NCBI GenBank assembly: GCA_938028465.1
Contig: CALJAA010000103.1
Coordinates: 1 to 33,799 of the forward strand
Direction: 5' to 3'
From: an uncultured Granulosicoccaceae bacterium
GTDB lineage: Bacteria; Pseudomonadota; Gammaproteobacteria; Granulosicoccales; Granulosicoccaceae
DNA: 33,799 bases
How positions within the stretch are numbered: the first letter of the stretch is position 1; the number at the start of each line of letters is the position of its first letter. Of this stretch, positions 15,399 to 23,841 are shown piece after piece. The notes below the pieces were generated by a model. It searched no databases. It was not told where the DNA came from and saw only the letters and a program-made list of their open reading frames with translations. Both the position numbers and the translations under genes were made by a program.

Positions 15399-17867
15399 CT
15401 AAGCGGACTTTTTAATGGCCTCATCTTCAGCAATCACGCCGCCTTGGGCAAAGTCGTTCGGAAAATCATCAACGGCAACTACTTCACGTGTTGCGTCAGC
15501 TAACTTAACCAGTTTGGCAATCTCATCTTGCTCAATAACGCCATCACTAGCCAATTGCTCAAGCCATGGTTGGTATTCGATATCATATGGCTTTTTCAAG
15601 CGGCTATCTTTGATTTTCTTCTCAGCATCTTTGGCATCCATAACACACATGAGTGCGTACTCGATCTTGCCAGTCACGTCTGAAGGATCATCGTTAATAT
15701 AGCAACCCGACGTTAAGCGATCGCGCGCTTCTGAAGGCTTCATTAAGATACGTGCACATTGCTGTGTTAGCTTATCGTTCGGTGTGCGGTAGCGACGGCC
15801 CAAAGGGAACACAATGCCACGTAACAACAAGCCAACTATTGTGCTTGGGAAGTTACGTAGGATTTGATCCAGCGCGACTTGTGTTTCGAACAAGCAGTGG
15901 CGAACAGACCATTCCATTAAGGCTTGATCGGCCGCTGGGCGACCCGTATCTTCAAAACGTTTGAGCACAGCGGATGCCATGTACATATTGGTTAGGCCAT
16001 CAGCAAAACGACCGGAGAGCATCTCTTTACGCTTTAACCCACCACCTAAAAATAGCATCGCAAAATCAGCCAAGAATGCATACGCCGAACTCATACGAGT
16101 GATGCGACGATAATACTTTGCATTAACACCGGTGATTGGTGCTTTAACGAAAACACCTTTTGTTAAACCATGGAAAAGTGAACGCGCACCATTTTGAATA
16201 GCGTAGCCGACGTGGCCCATTAGTGCTTCGTCGAATGATTCAAGTGCTTCACGCTTATTAGGCAATGAAGCAGCATTGATTTCCTTAACCAACCAAGGGT
16301 GGCAACGCATTGCCCCTTGGCCAAAGATAATCATGCTACGTGTGAGGATATTCGCGCCTTCTACCGTTATACCTACCGGTACAGCTTGATATGGGCGACC
16401 CAGGAAGTTATTAGGGCCCATGCAAATGCCCTTACCACCGGTTATATCCATTGCATCGTTGAGCACGGTACGCATAGAATCAGTGTTGAAGTATTTGAGG
16501 ATTGCCGAAACAACCGATGGTTTTTCGCCTTCATCAAGCGCTGCACAAGTAAATCGACGGCCAGCATCCATGGTGTAAGTAAGGCCGGCAATACGGCCAA
16601 GTGCCTCTTCGATACCTTCGAACTTACCGATGGGTAAATTAAACTGCTTACGCACTCTAGAATAAGCACCAACAAAGCGAGATGCCGCTTTACCAGATGC
16701 AACACCAGTTGATGGCAATGAAATACCGCGGCCAACCGATAGTGATTCCATTAACATGCGCCACCCTTGGCCCACCATTGGCTCGCCACCAATCACCCAC
16801 TCCATTGGTACGAATACATCCTTACCACTGTTAGGGCCGTTCATGAAGCCCTGGTTTAATGGGAAGTGACGACGACCTATATTGACACCATCAGTATCAG
16901 TTGGAATTAAGGCACAAGTAATACCCAAATCTTCTTCACCACCTAAAAGGCCATCAGGGTCATACGCTTTAAAGGCTAAGCCGAGTAATGTTGCGATTGG
17001 GCCTAGCGTGATGTACCGCTTATCCCAAGTAACCCGCATACCCAATACTTCTTTACCCTCAAACTGACCTTTACAAACAATACCGGTATCAGGCATTGCA
17101 CCCGCATCAGAACCTGCTGATGGGCCAGTCAAGGCAAAACAGGGAATCTCCTCGCCTTTTGCTAAACGCGGTAGGTAGTAGTCTTTCTGTTTTTCGGTAC
17201 CGTAGTGCAGAAGTAGCTCGGCTGGGCCAAGTGAATTTGGCACCATGACGCTAACACCGCCGGTAACACTTCGCGAGGCAAGCTTCATCACGACTTCCGA
17301 GTGACCCATTGCAGAAAAACCAAGGCCACCATATGACTTAGGAATAACCATACCTAAGAATAAGTTGTCCTTAATGTACTGCCAGCAGTGCTCTGGGAGA
17401 TCGTTAAGCTCGTAAGTGATTTCCCAATCATCTAGCATGCTGCACAACTCTTCAGTTGGGCCATCCACAAAGGCTTGCTCTTCTTTGGTCAATACCGCTT
17501 CTGGGTACTCAACAAGCTTTGACCAATCAGGCGAGCCTTGAAAAATTTCGGCATCCCACCAAACAGTACCGGCATCGATCGCTTCACGCTCAGTGTCAGA
17601 CATTGGCGGCAACACTGCTCTAACGTATTTAAGCAATGGCGTACTGACTAGCTTGTGCCGAAGGCTGCGAATGTTGAAGATCGCTGCAATGATCACAAAT
17701 AGGCCACCCAAGATGACGGCTGGTGCACCGGCAAGAAACCCGTTGAAGTAAGCAAACAACAGCACAGCGGCTGCGGCAATAGTAAAAACAAACATGCTGA
17801 CACGCTGACGCGCCAGGATGAATACTGTGGCGGCTATGACGACCAACCAAAAAAGTGCAACTAACAT
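15399..17867 (-). CDS. fadE: Long-chain acyl-CoA dehydrogenase FadE
   Basis: FadE catalyses the first step of fatty acid beta-oxidation, the FAD-dependent 2,3-dehydrogenation of acyl-CoA. I chose the ATG at 17867, which has GGGGA about 8 nt before it and aligns with the E. coli start. The longer frame begins with TTG at 17951. The protein is then 822 residues (E. coli 814). Hydrophobic helices occupy about residues 1-75, as in other FadE proteins. The conserved acyl-CoA dehydrogenase core includes AIDAGTVWWDAEIFQGSPDW, EIPCFALTGPSAGSDAGA, KRYITLGPIATLLGLAFK, and DAMDITGGKGICMG with the following TVEGANILTRS. The substrate pool fits the fadL-volA operon encoded 6 kb away. A divergent promoter region separates it from folE. 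Confidence 0.95.
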   Translation of the reverse strand: MLVALFWLVVIAATVFILARQRVSMFVFTIAAAAVLLFAYFNGFLAGAPAVILGGLFVIIAAIFNIRSLRHKLVSTPLLKYVRAVLPPMSDTEREAIDAGTVWWDAEIFQGSPDWSKLVEYPEAVLTKEEQAFVDGPTEELCSMLDDWEITYELNDLPEHCWQYIKDNLFLGMVIPKSYGGLGFSAMGHSEVVMKLASRSVTGGVSVMVPNSLGPAELLLHYGTEKQKDYYLPRLAKGEEIPCFALTGPSAGSDAGAMPDTGIVCKGQFEGKEVLGMRVTWDKRYITLGPIATLLGLAFKAYDPDGLLGGEEDLGITCALIPTDTDGVNIGRRHFPLNQGFMNGPNSGKDVFVPMEWVIGGEPMVGQGWRMLMESLSVGRGISLPSTGVASGKAASRFVGAYSRVRKQFNLPIGKFEGIEEALGRIAGLTYTMDAGRRFTCAALDEGEKPSVVSAILKYFNTDSMRTVLNDAMDITGGKGICMGPNNFLGRPYQAVPVGITVEGANILTRSMIIFGQGAMRCHPWLVKEINAASLPNKREALESFDEALMGHVGYAIQNGARSLFHGLTKGVFVKAPITGVNAKYYRRITRMSSAYAFLADFAMLFLGGGLKRKEMLSGRFADGLTNMYMASAVLKRFEDTGRPAADQALMEWSVRHCLFETQVALDQILRNFPSTIVGLLLRGIVFPLGRRYRTPNDKLTQQCARILMKPSEARDRLTSGCYINDDPSDVTGKIEYALMCVMDAKDAEKKIKDSRLKKPYDIEYQPWLEQLASDGVIEQDEIAKLVKLADATREVVAVDDFPNDFAQGGVIAEDEAIKKSA

Positions 17868-18172
17868 CGTGTTCCCCAGAAAAACGGCAAAATTATGACT
17901 CAGATCTATAGCTATATAGCGGCCTGCATGCAGTATCTGAACGCCCTGCAAACCGCCTACACCCTCAGATGCAGTAATTAGTGTGACCCTTGCCTCAGTA
18001 TAACGTTCGGTGACGTTCCATCGGGGGATTCTAGGCGAATGTTTACGGGTCTTTACATCAGCGTAATACTACTTACAGGATAGCGGCAAAACGGCTTCAG
18101 AATGGGCCTCACTGTAGTCCCCAGAGCGAAAAATCGGCTATAGTTCGGCATTACCTATTGCAAAGCAGACTC
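17868..18172. promoter_or_regulatory. Divergent fadE/folE promoter region
   Basis: This 305-bp gap holds no credible gene. On the fadE side it contains a good sigma70-like promoter and a 10-bp palindrome (described separately). On the folE side the only recognisable element is a -10-like TATAGT at 18139-18144, which would start transcription about 22 nt before the folE ATG. No matching -35 was found. Confidence 0.5.
17913..17941 (-). promoter_or_regulatory. Candidate sigma70 promoter of fadE with 10-bp palindrome in the spacer
   Basis: On the minus strand TTCAGA (17941-17936) and TATATA (17918-17913) are separated by exactly 17 bp, giving transcription from about 17906 and a leader near 40 nt. 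The spacer contains the perfect palindrome CTGCATGCAG (17924-17933), where a bound regulator would block RNA polymerase. This assignment is pattern-based. Confidence 0.5.
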
Positions 18173-18724
18173 ATGAAAGCGATTCAAGACGCCTATACCT
18201 CCATCCTCGAAAATTTGGGCGAAGACACCACTCGAGATGGCCTGCTAGACACCCCTGCCCGAGCTGCCAAGGCAATGGAATATCTAACACAAGGCTATTC
18301 GCAAACGTTGGAAGAAGTACTCAATGGCGCTGTGTTTGATTCTGACAGTGATGAAATGGTTATTGTTCGAGATATTGAGCTTTACTCACTGTGCGAGCAC
18401 CACATGCTCCCATTTATTGGCAAGTGTCATGTGGCTTACTTGCCCAGCGACAAAGTAATTGGCCTATCCAAAATTGCGCGCATCGTGGATATGTATGCGC
18501 GCCGTTTACAGATCCAAGAAAATCTCACTAAACAAATTGCTGATGCGGTTGCCTCGGTATCCGGCGGTATCGGTGTAGGTGTGATTATCGAAGCGCAACA
18601 CATGTGCATGATGATGCGTGGCGTGCAAAAACAAAATTCGTCAATGACCACCTCTGCCATGCTGGGCCGTTTTCGATCTGATATTAATACGCGAAACGAA
18701 TTCCTAACCCTAGCTAAAAGCTAA
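18173..18724 (+). CDS. folE: GTP cyclohydrolase I (FolE, zinc type IA)
   Basis: FolE converts GTP to 7,8-dihydroneopterin triphosphate, the first step of folate (and queuosine precursor) synthesis. I chose the ATG at 18173 because the family N-terminus ([18 protein letters not shown]) follows directly; a TTG at 18158 is possible. The resulting 183 residues are slightly shorter than E. coli FolE (222), a common difference at the N-terminus. Zinc ligands are all present: C74 and H77 in [14 protein letters not shown] and C145 in QHMCMMMRG. The cytoplasmic enzyme normally forms a decamer. It is divergent from fadE and convergent with the RNase T2 gene, and appears to be a single-gene unit. Confidence 0.95.
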   Translation: MKAIQDAYTSILENLGEDTTRDGLLDTPARAAKAMEYLTQGYSQTLEEVLNGAVFDSDSDEMVIVRDIELYSLCEHHMLPFIGKCHVAYLPSDKVIGLSKIARIVDMYARRLQIQENLTKQIADAVASVSGGIGVGVIIEAQHMCMMMRGVQKQNSSMTTSAMLGRFRSDINTRNEFLTLAKS

Positions 18725-18866
18725 GTCCGTCATACCCAGTGGGGCACTTCTCAATATAAAAATTGATAGGAATAGGGTCACGAGCACTAAATCCGATTAA
18801 CGACTCAACCAGATCAGCTCGCGGCGGAGGCCTAATCAAATACTAGCTCATGCCCCAACGTATTAG

Positions 18867-18885
18867 CCAATCAGTAATTGATTGG
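18867..18885. terminator. Hairpin between convergent folE and RNase T2 genes
   Basis: Perfect 7-bp arms, CCAATCA and TGATTGG, enclose a 5-base loop. It sits just beyond the RNase T2 stop and 142 bp after the folE stop. No long U run follows on either strand, so it is a weak bidirectional terminator candidate. Confidence 0.35.
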
Positions 18886-18898
18886 TGAGCACCTGGCT

Positions 18899-19930
18899 TC
18901 ACTGAAGCCCAGCACCATCAACCACCCCTTCAGGGCAACCAAGCGGCACTGGTTTCGCAGCAATCATCAACGCACCAACATTGGCATTTTCATCAATGGT
19001 GCCTGACAAATGTATTATCAGCTCTTGTAGAAGTATCCTGCCTTGATCACTCTCACAATCAAACTGCACGCGCTCACCGGCATTCGCGCCAAATGCTTCA
19101 TCAAACTTATCGCGGATAGCTTGAGTACTAACCCGCTTCCCTACGTTGCGGGCAAGGAACTCAGCAACCACTGATTCATTGATTAATTTGCTGACTATCA
19201 AGGTATCGGTGTAATACTCATCTGCCCCACCCTCACCTCGGTGGCAGGTCCCGTGTTTGATCCACTCATGCCGGTCAAGCAAACTAGCCGTGCCCGGCAT
19301 AGCGATATCCAAAAACTTGCGCGTATCGTCGCTAAGTTCTGGTTCGGGTAGCTGACTCCAGCGTCGGTCTTTATCTAGGGCACGTATTGATTTTGGCACG
19401 CCACAATAAACGTTGTTTCTGGGTTGCGCCCACAGGCCATGAATCGATAGTTTCTGTTCGGTTATGGGTAAACGGCCCTCGTTTAGTTCTCGGCATTCGG
19501 CTTTATCAGGCTTTGACTCACAGAACGCCGGTTGCCAGCTTAGCGCTAAAACATTTTGAGTAGATTCGCTGCTTGAAGATGCGTTTGCCGCAACACTTCC
19601 AGTAGGTTTCGCATCGATGACTGTGCTTGGTGCATCAATGACATGTTTACCGCAACTTAAGGACACCCAACGTTCCTCTGTCACAGGCGCACCGGGCACG
19701 ACTATCTGCAGGTAATCGCCACCGGGTTTGTTAATCCCTTTCACCACATACGCCATCATTGCAGTTGTTTTAATATAACCTGGATTCGTGCGTTTGTTTT
19801 TTGAATGAAAGGCCTCGCATGATTCTAGCGCAATGAAATAACCACCCAAGGCAAAGGCAGCGTGTAACTGCATGGGCAGCAGGTATAGGCACGCCAGTAT
19901 GCTAAATTCAGCTACCCTTGTCGCATTCAT
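18899..19930 (-). CDS. Exported ribonuclease T2-family nuclease with N-terminal accessory domain
   Basis: This secreted or periplasmic RNase cleaves RNA through a 2',3'-cyclic phosphate. I chose the ATG at 19930, which gives a signal peptide (MNATRVAEFSILACLYLLP, cleavage near LHA). A longer frame starts with GTG at 20005. Both catalytic segments are clear: CAS1 LSIHGLW with H164, and CAS2 RHEWIKHGTC with H221, E222, K225 and H226. Residues of about 25-110 form a separate domain with a pair of spaced cysteines (LESCEAFHSKNKRTNPG and RWVSLSCGKH). I recall similar N-terminal modules in other bacterial T2 enzymes. A Ser/Thr-rich linker joins the two. The role could be nutrient scavenging from extracellular RNA. 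It is transcribed alone, convergent with folE. Confidence 0.88.
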   Translation of the reverse strand: MNATRVAEFSILACLYLLPMQLHAAFALGGYFIALESCEAFHSKNKRTNPGYIKTTAMMAYVVKGINKPGGDYLQIVVPGAPVTEERWVSLSCGKHVIDAPSTVIDAKPTGSVAANASSSSESTQNVLALSWQPAFCESKPDKAECRELNEGRLPITEQKLSIHGLWAQPRNNVYCGVPKSIRALDKDRRWSQLPEPELSDDTRKFLDIAMPGTASLLDRHEWIKHGTCHRGEGGADEYYTDTLIVSKLINESVVAEFLARNVGKRVSTQAIRDKFDEAFGANAGERVQFDCESDQGRILLQELIIHLSGTIDENANVGALMIAAKPVPLGCPEGVVDGAGLQ

Positions 19931-20108
19931 CAGGTGAGGAAAAGCGCTTCCGCGGTAACGTTTTTTTAATGCAAGTTTGAAATACGTTTGATCGAGCAGT
20001 TTCACTAAAATCTGTCCAACGTGTGATTTGGCCAGTGTATTACGTAATTGTGAGGATGTTGCTTTATTTGGGGCGGAATAGACGTTTATCTATATTCGTT
20101 AAGCGTAG

Positions 20109-20133
20109 GAAGGGATCGATGATCGACCCCTTC
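20109..20133 (-). terminator. Hairpin downstream of the DUF417 gene
   Basis: Arms of 12 bp (20109-20120 and 20122-20133) pair with a single G-T wobble (GAAGGGATCGAT with ATCGACCCCTTC). It lies 26 bp past the DUF417 stop and before the RNase T2 gene. The U tract is poor. It is probably a transcript-end hairpin for the glutaredoxin operon. Confidence 0.4.
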
Positions 20134-20158
20134 GTTTGCTTCTATTAAATAACCGCTA

Positions 20159-20668
20159 TTAGCTTTGGCGACTCAATGCCTTACCTAGTAAAGATATCGC
20201 GGCTCCTAACAATACTGCGTCTTTAAGTAAGAACTGACCAGGAACAACTGACAATGCAGGAAACCCACCCAAGCTTGCTTCCCAACCAGGCGCGGTGAAG
20301 ATAAAGCTTAGCGTTACAGCAAACGTTGCTATGGCGGCTAATGCACCTAAGACCGCTGCTGGCTTGTAGCGAATACCCACTATAAGTAGTACTGCTGTCG
20401 CAATTTCAACTGAGCCGATTAGGTTGGATGCACCTTGCAAGCTAAGTACACTATAGAACCATGCCGTTAGTGGGCTAGATGCCACTAAGCCTTCAATTGC
20501 ACCGGCTTCGTAGGCTGTAAATTTCATAGCACCGATCCACGCTAGTACTGTAACGACGCCGGCTAATACCGCGCCATCTCCTATTCGTGATACGCGCTGG
20601 CCAATAGATTGCTCATTTGCTACATCGGCTTTTAAGTTTGCTTGTACGTGTTGTGCTGTTGCATTCAT
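20159..20668 (-). CDS. DUF417-family membrane protein, RclC (YkgB)-like
   Basis: This 169-residue inner-membrane protein has four hydrophobic helices. It shows the DUF417 pattern VLAWIGAMKFTAYEAGAIEGLVASSPL near the N-terminus and GQFLLKDAVLLGAAISLLGKAL at the C-terminus. In E. coli the homologue RclC belongs to the reactive-chlorine-resistance rclABC operon controlled by RclR. Here it follows a glutaredoxin gene by 50 bp on the same strand, and an RclR-like AraC regulator diverges from that glutaredoxin. A GAGAG ribosome site precedes the ATG. The biochemical activity of the family is unknown. No RclA-like flavoprotein or RclB is present in this window. Confidence 0.82.
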   Translation of the reverse strand: MNATAQHVQANLKADVANEQSIGQRVSRIGDGAVLAGVVTVLAWIGAMKFTAYEAGAIEGLVASSPLTAWFYSVLSLQGASNLIGSVEIATAVLLIVGIRYKPAAVLGALAAIATFAVTLSFIFTAPGWEASLGGFPALSVVPGQFLLKDAVLLGAAISLLGKALSRQS

Positions 20669-20718
20669 GATATTTCTCTCTTTAGTTGATTAAGTTGAGT
20701 TAATTGGGTTTAGGCAAA

Positions 20719-21000
20719 TTACCGTTGAACTACTGCATCAGGTTTTGAACTCAGTAGCTCATCAAGCAAGCCGCTCTTTTGCGCTGCTGCCAAATCGTCA
20801 CTGCCACCAATTTGCTGACCGTTAATGAAAATCTGCGGCACTGTTCGTCGAGCACTGCGCTCTGCCATTTCCTGCTGTCGTGCTCTATCAGTGGAGATTT
20901 CGTATTCCTGATAGCTGACGCCTTTGGAATCGAGTAACGCTTTAGCGCGATGGCAATATGGGCAATAGCTCTTGGTGTAAATTTCTACGTTGTTCATCAT
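20719..21000 (-). CDS. grxC: Glutaredoxin 3-type dithiol glutaredoxin
   Basis: This 93-residue thiol-disulphide oxidoreductase has active site CPYC at residues 13-16 (IYTKSYCPYCHRAK), the cis-proline motif TVPQIFING and the GG motif IGGSDDL that binds glutathione. Length and sequence fit GrxC. A strong ribosome site (AAGGA) precedes two consecutive ATG codons, either of which could be used. It heads a two-gene unit with the DUF417 gene and is divergent from the AraC regulator, which suggests that it is part of an inducible oxidant response rather than a housekeeping copy. Confidence 0.93.
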   Translation of the reverse strand: MMNNVEIYTKSYCPYCHRAKALLDSKGVSYQEYEISTDRARQQEMAERSARRTVPQIFINGQQIGGSDDLAAAQKSGLLDELLSSKPDAVVQR

Positions 21001-21045
21001 CTGATCCTTAGTTAGAAGCCGCTGAGTTGTGCTTCAGTGGTTGTA

Positions 21046-21101
21046 ATGATATGCACCTTATGGAGACATAACAGCACCTGATAATCCTTATTAGATATAC
21101 T
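21046..21101. promoter_or_regulatory. Divergent promoter signals between grxC and the RclR-like gene
   Basis: On the minus strand a -10-like TATCAT (21051-21046) has a weak -35-like CTGTTA 17 bp upstream (21074-21069), serving grxC. On the plus strand a -10-like TATACT (21096-21101) serves the regulator gene but has no fitting -35. The weak -35 elements fit activator-dependent control by the adjacent regulator. Confidence 0.35.
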
Positions 21102-21135
21102 GATCGTCTATTTTTTGATTAAATTAGTAGATTTT

Positions 21136-22002
21136 ATGTTTTCCGATGTATTGAGTGACGTTTTGCGCACCCTGAGAGCCACTGGAACCGTGTATTTTTG
21201 CGATCAGCTGACCCCACCTTGGGAAAAGCACTATTCAGGAGAGGACGGCGCTAGCTTTCACCAGATTCGTCGCGGCAGTTGCCGGCTGGAGTCTGATGGC
21301 CTTGTCGAGCACCTAGGCCCTGGGGATTTAGTGTTTCTTGCACCCGGGCGGGCTCATACACTTCGTAGCGAATCATCCAATCTCGAAGCGCCACAACAAG
21401 GCGCGGACACGCTACTACTCTGTGGCTATTGCACGTTCGACAATATCCTCGGCACACCCCTATCCGATTTGTTTCCAGACATCATCGTTATCCGCGAAGA
21501 ACAGATGCAGGAGCTCAGCTGGTTGCAAGCCATTCTTAATCAGCTGAGTCGCGAGTACTTATCCATGCGGCCAGGTACTGAAATTGTTGTGAGCCGTATG
21601 ACAGAAGTACTGATAGTTGAATTGATTCGAATGAACTTTGGTCAACAAGGAGAAGCGACGTTAATAAAAGCTCTAGCTGATAAGTACGTAAGTAAAGCGC
21701 TGCAACAACTTCACCAAAACCCTGAAAAGCCTTGGTCGCTAGAGGTACTCGCAGCCGATGTTGGCTTATCACGTGCAGCTTTTGCAAAACGATTTAAAGG
21801 CTTAGTGGGTCAACCGATGTTTGACTACCTAACACAGTTGCGTATGCAACGCGCTTGTCAGTTATTGGCTGAAACAGATTTACCCTTGTATGAAGTGGCT
21901 AGCCGTGTTGGCTACGAATCCGATCTTTCTTTTACGCGTACATTTAAAAAGCGCCTTGGGAAAACACCGACCTCGTATAGGAAAGAAATCGCTATGGTTT
22001 AA
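21136..22002 (+). CDS. AraC-family regulator, RclR-like (probable reactive-chlorine/electrophile sensor)
   Basis: I chose the ATG at 21136 (288 residues); a TTG at 21115 is possible. The N-terminal half is a cupin-type AraC sensing domain (HLGPGDLVFLAPGRAHTL). The C-terminal half (about 190-288) has two helix-turn-helix units: WSLEVLAADVGLSRAAFAKRF and LYEVASRVGYESDLSFTRTF. C22 (VYFCDQL) and C96 (LLLCGYC) fall at the positions of RclR C21 and C89, the cysteines that sense hypochlorous acid in E. coli; C99 is an extra nearby thiol. It diverges from glutaredoxin and an RclC-like gene, the context expected for an RclR-type activator. The homology is judged from motifs and neighbourhood, so the sensed species is inferred. 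Confidence 0.8.
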   Translation: MFSDVLSDVLRTLRATGTVYFCDQLTPPWEKHYSGEDGASFHQIRRGSCRLESDGLVEHLGPGDLVFLAPGRAHTLRSESSNLEAPQQGADTLLLCGYCTFDNILGTPLSDLFPDIIVIREEQMQELSWLQAILNQLSREYLSMRPGTEIVVSRMTEVLIVELIRMNFGQQGEATLIKALADKYVSKALQQLHQNPEKPWSLEVLAADVGLSRAAFAKRFKGLVGQPMFDYLTQLRMQRACQLLAETDLPLYEVASRVGYESDLSFTRTFKKRLGKTPTSYRKEIAMV

Positions 22003-22005
22003 GCG

Positions 22006-22030
22006 CGCTTAGGAATGATAAAGCTAAGCG
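22006..22030. terminator. Hairpin between convergent RclR-like and Atm1-like genes
   Basis: Perfect 7-bp arms, CGCTTAG and CTAAGCG, enclose an 11-base loop in the 42-bp gap between two convergent stops. It is a weak bidirectional terminator candidate without a U run. Confidence 0.35.
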
Positions 22031-22044
22031 GGGGTAACGTGATA

Positions 22045-23841
22045 CTACTCATCAGTTGTTTGTTGCAGCTGCCATAGGTTGGCATACAAACCATTGTTTG
22101 CCAGTAACTCTGCATGTGTGCCAGATTCTACGATCACGCCTGCATCTAGGACCAATATTTTATTGGCGTCAGTGATCGTAGATAAGCGATGCGCTATGAC
22201 CAGTGACGTAGCACGTTGTGCGACGGCGTTTAAGCCTTCTAATATGGTTTGCTCGCTGCGCGTATCTAAACTGGAGGTGGCTTCGTCAAACACAATCATT
22301 GGTGGATCTTTCAGGATAACTCTAGCGATTGCCATGCGTTGCTTTTCACCGCCGGATAATTTTAAACCGCGCTCACCCACTACGGTGTCGTACCCTTCAG
22401 GTAGTTGTTCAATAAAGCTTGCTAAATTTGCACGCTCGGCCGCATTTTTGACTTCTTCGTCTGATGCATCAGGATTGGCGTAACTGATGTTGTATCGAAT
22501 ACTATCGTTAAACATCACGGTATCTTGCGGCACCACGCCTAAGGCCGCGCGTAAGCTACCTTGCGTGTAATCACGAATATCTTTGCCATCAACATTGACC
22601 GAACCACTATCCACATCGTAAAAACGAAACAGCAAACGTGACAGCGTCGATTTACCCGACCCTGATGGCCCAACCACTGCAACCTTTTCTCCTGGCTCTA
22701 CTGTAAAGCTGACATCTTTTAAAATTGGCCTTTCGGGTAGATAAGCAAATTCGACATTCTTAAATTCGATACGCGGGTTCTGTACAACGAGTGGCACGGC
22801 GCTTGGGCGATCTTGGATTTCCGGATCCCGCTCTAGCAGTTTAATGACTAGATCCATATCGGCCAGCGCATATTGCAAACCACGATACACCACACCCAAC
22901 AAGTTTAGTGGCACAAACAGTTGCAGCATCAAGGCATTGATTAGCACAATATCACCAAGCGTGATGGTGCCCTCGACGACATCGTTGGCCGCAAGCATCA
23001 TGATAATGGTTACACCTACGGCAACCAGTGCAGCTTGACCGAAATTAAGTGTGGACATGGTCACTTGGCTTTTAACGCCCGCATCGGCCCAATCGGACAA
23101 ATGCTTACTGTATGCATCGTGCTCAAGTGTCTCGTTGTTGAAATACTTAACAGTTTCGTAGTTGAGCAAGCTATCAACCGCTCTACCGTTAGCTAAGGAA
23201 TCCAAGCGGTTCATCTCATGACGAAACTGCATCCGCCAACCTGAGTATTTTAATGTGAAGAAAATATAGATGACGACGGTAAGAACAACGACAACCGTGT
23301 AGTGCCATCCGTAACCTGCCAACAGAATACTCGCTACCAACAAAAATTCAGCCACCGTAGGGACGATGTTAAATACCAATAGATTAACTATCGAACTTAG
23401 ACTGGCCGTACCTCGAGACAAATCTTTAGAGACATTACCAGTGCGTCGTTCTAGATGATATGACAGGCTCAGTTGATGCAGGTGCGATAAAACACGAGAT
23501 GACAACTGATGCATGGCACGATAACGAACCCGCGCAAATAACGCATCACGCAACTCTTTAAAAAGCGAGCTAAATAAGCGCAGTACACCATAAGCCGCAA
23601 CAAACCCTAAAGCAACTAAGAGCGCACGGTTTGCTGTGAGTAAACCAGACTGTTGGTCGTCCAACGTGTCAACGATTTCCTTTAATACTAACGGCACCAT
23701 TACTGTGGCTAGCTTGGCTACTACCAAGCACCCCAATGCCAACAACACACGGCCTCGGTATTCCCACAGATAACTAGAGAGCTTACGAAGGTTTTCTAGA
23801 TCCCGACGATTGCTATGCGGTGCTTCGACTCTTCCGTGCAT
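22045..23841 (-). CDS. Atm1-type ABC exporter (fused permease and ATPase)
   Basis: This 598-residue half-transporter has six membrane helices (about 30-320) followed by an ATPase domain. Walker A GPSGSGKST is at 391-399, signature LSGGE at 495-499, Walker B MIVFDE at 515-520, and the H-loop is VIAHRLSTI. The segment LLNYETVKYFNNE (about 225-237) is the hallmark of the Atm1/HMT1/ABCB7 branch, which exports glutathione-linked sulfur or metal conjugates across the inner membrane as a homodimer. In bacteria such transporters are linked to heavy-metal and electrophile tolerance. Its ATG overlaps the dusA stop (ATGA), so the two are co-translated, although no functional link between tRNA dihydrouridylation and this exporter is known to me. 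Confidence 0.9.
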   Translation of the reverse strand: MHGRVEAPHSNRRDLENLRKLSSYLWEYRGRVLLALGCLVVAKLATVMVPLVLKEIVDTLDDQQSGLLTANRALLVALGFVAAYGVLRLFSSLFKELRDALFARVRYRAMHQLSSRVLSHLHQLSLSYHLERRTGNVSKDLSRGTASLSSIVNLLVFNIVPTVAEFLLVASILLAGYGWHYTVVVVLTVVIYIFFTLKYSGWRMQFRHEMNRLDSLANGRAVDSLLNYETVKYFNNETLEHDAYSKHLSDWADAGVKSQVTMSTLNFGQAALVAVGVTIIMMLAANDVVEGTITLGDIVLINALMLQLFVPLNLLGVVYRGLQYALADMDLVIKLLERDPEIQDRPSAVPLVVQNPRIEFKNVEFAYLPERPILKDVSFTVEPGEKVAVVGPSGSGKSTLSRLLFRFYDVDSGSVNVDGKDIRDYTQGSLRAALGVVPQDTVMFNDSIRYNISYANPDASDEEVKNAAERANLASFIEQLPEGYDTVVGERGLKLSGGEKQRMAIARVILKDPPMIVFDEATSSLDTRSEQTILEGLNAVAQRATSLVIAHRLSTITDANKILVLDAGVIVESGTHAELLANNGLYANLWQLQQTTDE

